A stretch of 64,000 bases of DNA from Nitrospirota bacterium (lineage in GTDB: Bacteria; Nitrospirota; Thermodesulfovibrionia; Thermodesulfovibrionales; UBA6898): contig JAJRYC010000017.1 in assembly GCA_024275975.1 (NCBI GenBank), forward strand, positions 26,030-90,029, written 5' to 3'. The notes beneath the pieces were generated by a model that did not search any database, had not been told where the DNA came from, and worked only from the letters and a program-made list of their open reading frames with translations. The translations under genes were made by a program, and so were the position numbers. The stretch's first letter is position 1; every line of letters begins with the position of its first letter. Positions 26,078-34,122 of the stretch are shown piece by piece.

Positions 26078-27007
26078 TCACAGGTTCTCTCTCAGCTTTT
26101 CGATCCCTTCTTCCATGTCCCTTGGCAGCGCGCTTTTAAATTCAATGTATCGCCCGGTCGCAGGATGGGAAAAACCGAGCAGTTCCGCGTGGAGCATCTG
26201 TCGCGGGAACTTAATCTTTTTATTTTTACGTTCGAGACAGGTTTTCCTGCCATAAACTTCATCTCCAAGCACCGGGTGGCCGACAGACGCAAAATGCACC
26301 CTGATCTGATGCGTCCTGCCCGTGCCGAGCTTTGCTTCCACTAATGTCGCGCCATTAAACCTCTCGATAACATTCCAGGCTGTGACCGCCTCTTTGCCCC
26401 TTCTGGCCTTTGTGGACATCTTCTTCCTGTCAGATTCCGACCGGCCGATCCTCAGGGAGATTTCACCCCTGTCTTTTTCCATATTTCCGTATAAGATAGC
26501 GATATACCTTCTGGTTATTGTCCTCTCTTTAAATTGATCGATAAGGCTATAATATGCCCCGTTCTCAACCGTTACCACCATAACGCCCGAGGTGTCTTTG
26601 TCCAGCCTGTGCACAACCCCCGGCCTTAACGGGGCGCCGATCGACGCGAGCTTCCCGCAGTGGAACGCTATGGCGTTCATGAGTGTCCCGCTTCTGTGTC
26701 CCGCCGCCGGATAAACAACAAGGCCCGGAGGTTTATTCACCACGACAACCGAATCATCCATATATATTATTTCGACCGGTATGTCTTCCGGAACCAGGCC
26801 GGGCGTCTCGTCGGGGATTGTTATATAAATCACATCGCCCGGTTTTGTCCTGTAGTTCGGTTTAATTACGAGATTATTTACCGAGAGAAGACCTTTTTCT
26901 ATAAAACGCTGTATCTGCGAGCGGGTTATGCCGGAAATTTCCGATGCCTGCAGGTCGATCCGCTTTCCGGCGTCTCCGTCCGTGATATGAAATTCGAGCT
27001 TTCTCAT
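26078..27007 (-). CDS. Ribosomal large-subunit pseudouridine synthase, RluD type
   Basis: The 309-residue protein has an N-terminal S4 domain (KRIDLQASEISGITRSQIQRFIEKG) and the RluA/RluD catalytic motif RPGVVHRLDKDTSGVMVV with the active-site Asp. GRTHQIRVHFASVGHPVLGD follows. It isomerises uridines in 23S rRNA. Its start is 10 bp after the end of the tRNA nucleotidyltransferase gene, so both RNA-modifying enzymes are probably co-transcribed. Confidence 0.95.
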   Translation of the reverse strand: MRKLEFHITDGDAGKRIDLQASEISGITRSQIQRFIEKGLLSVNNLVIKPNYRTKPGDVIYITIPDETPGLVPEDIPVEIIYMDDSVVVVNKPPGLVVYPAAGHRSGTLMNAIAFHCGKLASIGAPLRPGVVHRLDKDTSGVMVVTVENGAYYSLIDQFKERTITRRYIAILYGNMEKDRGEISLRIGRSESDRKKMSTKARRGKEAVTAWNVIERFNGATLVEAKLGTGRTHQIRVHFASVGHPVLGDEVYGRKTCLERKNKKIKFPRQMLHAELLGFSHPATGRYIEFKSALPRDMEEGIEKLRENL

Positions 27008-27016
27008 GGCTGTATG

Positions 27017-29665
27017 CTACGGAAGGTTCTCCTTTGCCGTCCGCTTCGGGTTGTCTCCCTCAGGCTGATAATGGCTCCGGACAAATTTTATCTCGTCATC
27101 CACCGTCCGGAGTTTTCCGCTGAGTTTAGCATCAAGCAGTTTCCTTAATATTTTCGAATAGACGGGTCCGGGCGTAAAACCCATCTTCTTCAAGTCTTCG
27201 CCGGTAAGAACAGGTTTAATCTTCCTCAGTTCCAGGAGAAATTGTGATATTTCTTTCTTCCTGTTCGCGTCTTTTGTTGCGGCCATCGAAAAAAGTATTA
27301 TCTCTATTTTTGCTTTTTCGAGGAGATGGTAGAGACGGACAGGATTTTGTACTGGAAGTTTCCCCAGTATCACGGCGGACTTCGACATGCCATTAAGGAT
27401 CAGCTCTTTGATTCCGGGCGGGGTCGAGAGTCTCTCAAGCGCCTCCTTCCTGTCATCGTCATTCAGCCTCGAAAGAAGGGCCATCAGGTACAGGACCCCC
27501 ATATCGGCCTTTTCTTCCATGTAGAGCAGGTTGTACCAGGCCAGCGTTTCATTCATGGACACAAGGGTCGCCTCGAGCTTTTTATCGAATACCAGCTTCT
27601 GGTTTATTACCCGGAGAAGACCTAAATCAGAAAGCCTTTTCAAAGTCCTGACGGGATTCGTCTCCCTGAATGCGATAAAAAGCTCCTCGCAGAGCCTGGA
27701 GCCGGAAAGCTTCTCGAACAGACTCAGTTTTATCGCCGACTTTATCAGGTTTTCGGTATGTTTGCTGATTTTAAACCCGAATCTCTCCGAAAATCTCACC
27801 GCCCGGAACGCGCGGGTCGGGTCTTCGATACAGCTGAGGTTATGAAGCACCCTTATGGTCTTTTCCTTTATATCGCGCTGTCCCCCGAAGAAATCGATTA
27901 ACAGACCGAAGTCTTTTGGGTTCAGTTTTATCGCAAGCGCGTTAATTGTAAAGTCCCTTCTGTAAAGATCTTTTTTTATCGAGGAGATCTCGACCGTCGG
28001 CAACGCGGCCGGGGATTCATAGTATTCAGTCCTTGCAGTCTCGATATCAACCCTTAATCCGTCTTTAAATATCCGGGCGGTGCCGAAGCTCCTGTGGCAC
28101 CTCACGGATGCCTTTAATCTCTCACTTAATGCCTTCGCAAATAATATACCGTCTCCTTCAATCACTATATCTATATCCAGGTTCTCCTGGCCGAGGAGCA
28201 TATCCCGAACCGTCCCTCCGACCAGATAGGCGCTGAAACCCATGCTGTCCGCCAGATCTCCAGAGACCCTGAGCAATTCAAAGATCTCACCGGGAAACCG
28301 TTCTTTTATCCATGATGACATGTTTCTCCCCACGACCGGCTTTTCTGTTATACCCTCTTTATCGATATGCCGCCTTCTGAGGAATTCCTCATAAAGTACC
28401 CTGAGCAGGTCTGTCCTTGTAATTGCGCCTGTTATCTGGCCGTCTTTTATTACCGGCATAAACCTTTGATTCTGCTCTATCATAATTTCTTCAATGTCTC
28501 TGGCCGGGGTATCCGGCCCCACTGTGATCGCATCTGTGGTAGTGAATTCCATGCATCTATGCGTTTTGAAGCCATGAAACAACGCTTTTTCCACCGTCTC
28601 CCTCGATATCAGGCCGAAATACCTTCCATCCTTCTGAACCGGGAGTACATTGACGCCGTACTTTGTCAGGATATCTTCCGCCTCTTTTATGGTGCTGTCC
28701 CACTGCATTGTGATTACAGGACTGGTCATTATGTCGGAGGCAATCTTGACGGGTTTTACGTGGCCGGGCAAAAGCCCGGTTATCCTGTCCGCGACAACCT
28801 CGATCGAGGCCTCTTTTATTGTCGCCGAGGCCGCGTTTGGATGTCCACCACCCCCGAACTCCTCCAGAAGCCCCGCAACATTGAGTTCAGCGACCCTGCT
28901 CCTCGCCACTATTAATATCTTGTCCTCCATGCCCAGTATAAGAATTCCGGCGTCAATATCCTCCATATCCATTATCCTGTGGACAAGATGCGCCGCGTCC
29001 CCCACATAGGTCTCACGGTACGCCTTTGCTATCATGATTTTTATGCCACTAAGGACGATCTCTCTGGATGATTTAACAAGCTCATTGAGGAGATCCAGCT
29101 CTTCCGCGCCGAACTCCACCTTAAGGAAGTTGGAGACGATGTTCAGGTTCGCCCCTTTTCTCAACAGGTATGAAACAGCAAGCAGGTCCCTTTCGGTTGT
29201 TGAAGGAAAAAGCAGACGACCGGTCTCTTCATATATGCCGAGCGCAAGAATTGTCGCCTCCATCGGAGTGGGAGGCAGTTTTTTGTTTTTAAGCAATTCC
29301 GTAAAGATCGTGGCAGTAGCTCCTACATCTTCAATCTTCTCGATCTCTCCCCTGATATCTCCTTTTACTAATGGATGGTGGTCATAGATATGGACCTTAA
29401 GGTCCTTCTTCGACAACAGTTTCGCCAACGGACCGATCCTGCCGGGCTTTTTCGTGTCGACTATAATTAATTTCGCCACCCTTGAAAAATCGATCTCTTT
29501 TAAGCGCTTAATCTCAACAGGGTTAAATACATCGAGGAAGTCTCTCAGCTTTCGCTCCTGCGACCCGGGAAAAACCAACTCGGCATGAGGGTATAATTTT
29601 TTCGCCGCAACCATTGAGGCAAGAGAGTCAAAGTCGGCGTTTAAATGTGACGTTATTATCTCCAC
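27017..29665 (-). CDS. DHH-CBS-polyA-polymerase type tRNA nucleotidyltransferase
   Basis: The 882-residue protein has three parts. Residues 1-~300 are a DHH/DHHA1 phosphoesterase module (SHLNADFDSLAS, YDHHPLVKGD, GGGGHPNAASA). Residues ~305-425 hold two CBS repeats (IMTSPVITMQWDSTIKEAE). From ~470 comes a class II nucleotidyltransferase head (SAYLVGGTVRDMLLGQENLDIDIVIEG) with RNA-binding motifs (RRDFTINALAI, EDPTRAFRAVRF). The family adds all or part of the 3' CCA to tRNA; some members add only CC or only A, which cannot be told here. Both tRNA genes in the window encode CCA, so a repair role is possible. The DHH part may trim or hydrolyse nucleotides. Confidence 0.93.
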   Translation of the reverse strand: MEIITSHLNADFDSLASMVAAKKLYPHAELVFPGSQERKLRDFLDVFNPVEIKRLKEIDFSRVAKLIIVDTKKPGRIGPLAKLLSKKDLKVHIYDHHPLVKGDIRGEIEKIEDVGATATIFTELLKNKKLPPTPMEATILALGIYEETGRLLFPSTTERDLLAVSYLLRKGANLNIVSNFLKVEFGAEELDLLNELVKSSREIVLSGIKIMIAKAYRETYVGDAAHLVHRIMDMEDIDAGILILGMEDKILIVARSRVAELNVAGLLEEFGGGGHPNAASATIKEASIEVVADRITGLLPGHVKPVKIASDIMTSPVITMQWDSTIKEAEDILTKYGVNVLPVQKDGRYFGLISRETVEKALFHGFKTHRCMEFTTTDAITVGPDTPARDIEEIMIEQNQRFMPVIKDGQITGAITRTDLLRVLYEEFLRRRHIDKEGITEKPVVGRNMSSWIKERFPGEIFELLRVSGDLADSMGFSAYLVGGTVRDMLLGQENLDIDIVIEGDGILFAKALSERLKASVRCHRSFGTARIFKDGLRVDIETARTEYYESPAALPTVEISSIKKDLYRRDFTINALAIKLNPKDFGLLIDFFGGQRDIKEKTIRVLHNLSCIEDPTRAFRAVRFSERFGFKISKHTENLIKSAIKLSLFEKLSGSRLCEELFIAFRETNPVRTLKRLSDLGLLRVINQKLVFDKKLEATLVSMNETLAWYNLLYMEEKADMGVLYLMALLSRLNDDDRKEALERLSTPPGIKELILNGMSKSAVILGKLPVQNPVRLYHLLEKAKIEIILFSMAATKDANRKKEISQFLLELRKIKPVLTGEDLKKMGFTPGPVYSKILRKLLDAKLSGKLRTVDDEIKFVRSHYQPEGDNPKRTAKENLP

Positions 29666-29792
29666 TATATATTCTTAACAGTTACGGGGATGAAATACAA
29701 CTCAAGTCGGCCTTGCCGGACCACCACGGGGCTTTTCCGGCGTATCCGCCGGCGGTTCACTCCGGATCCGGGTTTATTTCCATACTCCGCGG

Positions 29793-31190
29793 CTATTTAC
29801 TGTAAACTACTACCCGGTCCCGCCCGCTTTCTTTCGCGGTAAAAAGTGCATCGTCCGCATATGTAATGAGATCATCGTGCGTTGTGATTTTTTTGTGAGG
29901 ATAAACAGATATGCCGATGCTTACAGTCAGCCCTCTTTTGTACTTCATACTTTTAAATTTATGGTCTTTAACGGATTTCCTTATTCTTTCAGCCTCCTGC
30001 AGAACGCCTTTAAGCGGCGTCTGTGGCAACAGGAAGATGAATTCTTCACCACCGTACCTCGCCAGCACATCGCTCTTGCGGGAATGCTTTTTGAGCAGCT
30101 GGGCAAATTCTTTCAGCACCCTGTCTCCTGTTTTGTGGCCGTAAGCGTCATTAATTTTCTTGAAGTGGTCTATGTCTACCATCAGGCAGCCTATCGACTG
30201 TGAATATCTCTGGCAGCGGCTGAACTCTTCGATGATGCGATGGTAAAAATACCTGATGTTATATATACCCGTAAGGTAATCGGTAATAGCAAGTTTTTCG
30301 AGCCTGGTTTTTTCGTCTTCCGCCTGTTCAAACAGGAAGGCGTTATAAAGCGCGTTCGCCGATGCATTGGCAATTGCGTTTAAGAGTTTGATCTCATTCC
30401 CCGTGAAGGTCTGTCCTTTCCTGGATGTTCTGAGTAAAAGCGTTCCTATCACCTTTTCACGGAAAATAATCGGGATAACAAGTATGGAGCGGATCCCCAG
30501 CTGCATAAGAATGTCCCTGACTTTCCGCATGATGGGGTCGGTGGTAATGTCATCCACAATAACAGGTTTCTTTGAGATAAGGGCCTCTGTTATCTCGGGA
30601 TATTTCTTGAGATTGAGCCTTATACCGGTCAGATTCGGGTCCTCGAAGGTGGCGACAACAAATGCGTTTTTATGTATCCAGTCCACTCTGACGATTGAGC
30701 ACCTTGTCACATGCATAATTTTAGCGATCTGTTCAACAATTTTGAAAAGTATCTCTTTTGGATCAAGGGAATCCGAAATTAACTGCGTAACGCAGGTGAT
30801 CACCTCGAGCTCCTGCATCTCGTTCTTCATCTTTTCGATCAAGTCTTTGCCCAATATTATGCTTTCAAGCTTATATTCAAGGTCTCTTTCGAGGTACGGC
30901 TTATAGATATACCTGCTCACATGATGAACAACAGCGTTTTCGACGCCTTTTTTGATGTCCCCGGTAACAATAGCGATGGATGGGAACCTGGTTATTTTGT
31001 CGGAAACCACCGCCAGGAGTGGTTCCTCGACAATAACAGCTAAAGGCCGTTTCCGGGTTATACACCTTATAAAAGATTGAGCGCTTTTATAGTACCTTGG
31101 ATTATAAATCTTTATGTTTTTGAAGAAATTCTGAAGAAATTCCGATAAAACATCATTTTGAACCAGCACCGCCACTTCTTTCTTGATCAT
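29793..31190 (-). CDS. Diguanylate cyclase with degenerate receiver, GAF and GGDEF domains
   Basis: The start is ATG at 31190, with GGTGGAGAG just upstream; an in-frame GTG at 31202 sits inside that site. Residues ~1-110 look like a receiver-type fold without the phospho-acceptor Asp but with the YKPY turn. A GAF domain spans ~140-295 (ILVIPIIFREKVIGTLLLR). The GGDEF domain is at ~305-465, with the active motif RYGGEEF and VDIDHFKKINDAYGH. It should make cyclic-di-GMP in the cytoplasm. The RxxD inhibitory site is not evident. A PilZ protein at 38416-38733 could be one receiver of the signal. Confidence 0.93.
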   Translation of the reverse strand: MIKKEVAVLVQNDVLSEFLQNFFKNIKIYNPRYYKSAQSFIRCITRKRPLAVIVEEPLLAVVSDKITRFPSIAIVTGDIKKGVENAVVHHVSRYIYKPYLERDLEYKLESIILGKDLIEKMKNEMQELEVITCVTQLISDSLDPKEILFKIVEQIAKIMHVTRCSIVRVDWIHKNAFVVATFEDPNLTGIRLNLKKYPEITEALISKKPVIVDDITTDPIMRKVRDILMQLGIRSILVIPIIFREKVIGTLLLRTSRKGQTFTGNEIKLLNAIANASANALYNAFLFEQAEDEKTRLEKLAITDYLTGIYNIRYFYHRIIEEFSRCQRYSQSIGCLMVDIDHFKKINDAYGHKTGDRVLKEFAQLLKKHSRKSDVLARYGGEEFIFLLPQTPLKGVLQEAERIRKSVKDHKFKSMKYKRGLTVSIGISVYPHKKITTHDDLITYADDALFTAKESGRDRVVVYSK

Positions 31191-31413
31191 GCTCTCCACC
31201 AAGTCAACCCAGGATAATATACATCTTTATGTCTGGTATATTATCCTGATTTATTTATACTGTGTCAAAACAAGAACCGACCGGACACACTCCATGAAAA
31301 ATTCATCCTGTTCTACCGCAGGAGCATATTACTTGCTTGACAATCAGGAATTATTCTGACAAGAGCGCATGGATTTCCAGCAGGATTACATCTGATTTCC
31401 AGACTGCGGGACG

Positions 31414-31605
31414 CTATTCTTCCACAGTGATGGCCTCAACCGGGCAGTTCTCCTCGGCAGCTTCACAACAGCCGACAAATTCACACGCCCCGGCATCCAT
31501 CACCTCCGCCATGCCAACGGCTTCATCAAGATGAAACACGGCAGGGCATATCTCCTCACACGCGCCGCAGCCTATGCACAGCTCCGGGTCAATAGCAACG
31601 TTCAT
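31414..31605 (-). CDS. Small ferredoxin, [4Fe-4S] type
   Basis: The 63-residue protein has the Cys pattern CIGCGACEEICP near the N-terminus and ENCPVEAI at the C-terminus. This is typical of Thermotoga/Desulfovibrio-type single-cluster ferredoxins, with an extra Cys pair (GCC) between. It is highly acidic. It overlaps the stop of the preceding DHS-like gene by one base (TAATG), so the two are translated together and may work as enzyme and electron donor. Confidence 0.93.
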   Translation of the reverse strand: MNVAIDPELCIGCGACEEICPAVFHLDEAVGMAEVMDAGACEFVGCCEAAEENCPVEAITVEE

Positions 31606-32546
31606 TACATCTCCTCGATTACAGCGGCAGCCAGAAGAGGGAACATGATTTCATGGTGCCCTGTTAAGGCATAGTTCCGTCCACTCTCAAGTGTCGGCCT
31701 TCTGAGGACATTCTCCCTGGGCCTGTAATGCTGTATAAAATCCATATTAACAGTTGTTATGTTCTGCACCTTGTTTCCGAGATTTCTTGCGATGTTCAGG
31801 CACTTAAGAAAGACTTCGGGCAATATAACAGCCGATCCCAGATTTATATAAACACCCCCTTCAAGGTCTGCTATAACCGAAGCCAGCAGCCTGAAATCAT
31901 CCATGCTGCCTTTGCCTATCGCCGCGCCGTCGGCTTCGGGATGCATATGTATTATATCGGTGCCCAGAGCGACATGCACCGTCAGCGGCATATCCAGACC
32001 ATACGCGCACGCGAATATGCTTTTTTCCTTGAACTCAAACTTCCCCTTGTAAATATATTCTCCGATGGCCTTTCCGATCCCGTATCCCTTTTTTATTCCC
32101 CTGTTAATCGCAAGATTTACTCCCCTGCCCGTATCTTTCGCCATGCCGAAAGAGCCCGAGCAGAGTTCCGCCGCCACATCCTCGGATGTATGTCCGGCCA
32201 GTGCAATCTCGAAATCGTGGATAGCGCCTGCACCGTTTACAGCTATGGCTGTTATGACCTCTTTTTTTATCAGTTCTATAATTAACGGAGAAAGCCCCAG
32301 CTTTACCGGATGAGCGCCCATTCCCAAAATGACAGGCCTCCGGTCCGCCCTTGCCGAAACTATGGCCTTTACTACCGACCTGAAGTCTCTCGCGGCATAA
32401 ACATCAGGCAGTTTATCCAGGAATTCATGCACGGTCCCACCCTTAACAGGCGCTTCAGCAAAAGACTTTATGTTGACCATGCTCTTCCTGCTGCACAATG
32501 AATATGATTTTACTGATTTTAGAGAAACGGGATGATACTTTTTCAT
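31605..32546 (-). CDS. Deoxyhypusine-synthase-like protein
   Basis: The start is taken as ATG at 32546; an in-frame ATG at 32585 would add 13 hydrophobic residues and lies in the repeat region. The ~313-residue protein shows motifs of the bacterial deoxyhypusine synthase-like group: VILGMGAHPVKLGLSP, NGAGAIHDFEIALAG, HMHPEADGAAIGKGSMDDF, YINLGSAVILPEVFLK, and QHYRPRENVLRRPT. True hypusine formation needs eIF5A, which bacteria lack, so the substrate here must differ; some relatives act on polyamines. The coupled ferredoxin gene is unusual for an NAD-using enzyme. Family assignment is moderately sure and function is open. Confidence 0.6.
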   Translation of the reverse strand: MKKYHPVSLKSVKSYSLCSRKSMVNIKSFAEAPVKGGTVHEFLDKLPDVYAARDFRSVVKAIVSARADRRPVILGMGAHPVKLGLSPLIIELIKKEVITAIAVNGAGAIHDFEIALAGHTSEDVAAELCSGSFGMAKDTGRGVNLAINRGIKKGYGIGKAIGEYIYKGKFEFKEKSIFACAYGLDMPLTVHVALGTDIIHMHPEADGAAIGKGSMDDFRLLASVIADLEGGVYINLGSAVILPEVFLKCLNIARNLGNKVQNITTVNMDFIQHYRPRENVLRRPTLESGRNYALTGHHEIMFPLLAAAVIEEM

Positions 32547-32585
32547 AGAATAAATTTTAACATATAACAACCATATACTGAACAT

Positions 32586-32778
32586 TGAACTTTAAACGTT
32601 GAACTTCTTTTGTCCGTTGCTTTTCAGTCTGTTAACGTAGAACCTTGAACATAGAACGTAGAACTTCTTTTATCTGTTGTTCTTTGCTCTTTGCGTCTTT
32701 TGTCTCTTAACCTTGAACGTTGAACATAGAACATTGAACTTCTGTTGTCCGTTACGCTATGCGCTATGCTTTTCAGAG
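32586..32778. repeat. Degenerate TTGAAC-rich repeat region
   Basis: The region is built from variants of (A/G)AAC(A/G)T(T/A)GAAC. Three longer imperfect copies carry the extension CTTCTTTTGTCCGTT, at about 32594-32620, 32654-32680 and 32730-32755. It lies between the NtrX-like regulator and the DHS-like gene. No reading frame is supported. Similar TTGAAC strings occur between genes in some anaerobes; their origin is unknown to me. Confidence 0.75.
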
Positions 32779-34122
32779 TCAGGAGACTTTTATGTCATAT
32801 GCCTTGACCTTGCGGTGGAGATTGCTTCTCTCGATATCAAGCACCTCGGCGGTCCTTGATATATTCCAGGCATTCTCCCGCAGTTTTCTGGTTATAAAAT
32901 CCTTCTCAAAAGAATCCCTGGCATCCCTGAGCGTCCTGAGCGCAAAATAGTCGGAACCGGATGAATCGCCCATAACAATATCGGCCTTGGTGATTGTGGT
33001 CGAGGGAGTCATGATAACAAGCCGCTCCAATATATTTTTAAGCTCCCTGATGTTTCCGGGCCATGCGTGTTTCTGGAGAATCCTGACCGCTTCCGGCACA
33101 ATCGTCTTCGGCTGCTGCCTGTACTCGGAGGCGAACATCCGGAGAAAATGCTCGACCAGCACCGGGATGTCCTCGGCCCTCTCCTTGAGCGCCGGGACCT
33201 TTAGGGGAATGACATTCAGCCTGAAAAAAAGGTCGCTCCTGAAATTGCCGTTTTTTACTTCTTCATCGAGGTGCTTGTTTGTGGCTGAAATGATCCTTAC
33301 ATCAACCTTGATGTTCTTATCTCCCCCGACACGCTGGAATTCCTGGGTCTCGACAGCCCTGAGGACCTTCGCCTGTGTCTGTAACGACATGTCCCCTATC
33401 TCGTCAAGGAAAAGCGTGCCCCCGTCGGCAAGTTCGAACTTGCCCTTTTTCTTCTCAAAAGCGCCTGTAAACGAACCCTTCTCATGGCCAAACAATTCAC
33501 TTTCGATCAATTCCTGCGGGATGGCGGCGCAGTTCACCTCTACAAACGGCCGGCCGGCCCTCGGGCTGTTCTCATGCAGAAGGTGCGCGACGAGTTCCTT
33601 GCCCGAACCGCTTTCGCCGAGTATCAAGACCCTGCTGTTACTGGCGGCAGCCAGTTTTATCTGTCCCCTGAGCTGCTGCATCTTTACCGAATCGCCTACC
33701 AGTTGCCATTTTTTGAGGAGATTTTCGCGGAGATTTCTATTCTCTATCTCAAGATTTTTTTTCTCGAGAGCCCTGTTGACCGCCAAAAGAATCTTTTCCA
33801 TCGAAAGCGGCTTCTCAAGAAAATCATATGCCCCGATCTTTGTGGCCTTCACCGCAAGCTCGACATTGGCATGCCCGGAAATGATTATCACGGGGAGTTC
33901 GGGATTGATCTCCCTGATCCCTTTCATCGTCTCGATACCGTCCATGCCCGAAAGCCAGACGTCGAGAATAACAATGTCCGGAGCAGCCTCCTTCGCGAGA
34001 CCCAACGCCTTTTCACCCGAGCCAGCGGTAACAGGCTCAAACCCTTCATCCTCGAATATCCCCGAGAGGGTCTCCCTAATCGACTCTTCATCGTCAACTA
34101 TCATTACAACCGGTTTCGGCAT
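32779..34122 (-). CDS. Sigma-54-dependent response regulator (NtrX/NtrC type)
   Basis: The 447-residue protein has a receiver domain (VMIVDDEESIR; phospho-acceptor Asp in DIVILDVWLSG). The AAA+ domain has Walker A LILGESGSGKELVA, an intact sigma-54 contact loop GSFTGAFEKKKG, and Walker B GGTLFLDEIGDM. A Fis-type helix-turn-helix lies at the C-terminus (NISRTAEVLDIERSNLHRK). It activates sigma-54 promoters. It starts directly after the stop of the kinase gene (0 bp spacing), which marks it as that kinase's partner. Confidence 0.95.
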   Translation of the reverse strand: MPKPVVMIVDDEESIRETLSGIFEDEGFEPVTAGSGEKALGLAKEAAPDIVILDVWLSGMDGIETMKGIREINPELPVIIISGHANVELAVKATKIGAYDFLEKPLSMEKILLAVNRALEKKNLEIENRNLRENLLKKWQLVGDSVKMQQLRGQIKLAAASNSRVLILGESGSGKELVAHLLHENSPRAGRPFVEVNCAAIPQELIESELFGHEKGSFTGAFEKKKGKFELADGGTLFLDEIGDMSLQTQAKVLRAVETQEFQRVGGDKNIKVDVRIISATNKHLDEEVKNGNFRSDLFFRLNVIPLKVPALKERAEDIPVLVEHFLRMFASEYRQQPKTIVPEAVRILQKHAWPGNIRELKNILERLVIMTPSTTITKADIVMGDSSGSDYFALRTLRDARDSFEKDFITRKLRENAWNISRTAEVLDIERSNLHRKVKAYDIKVS

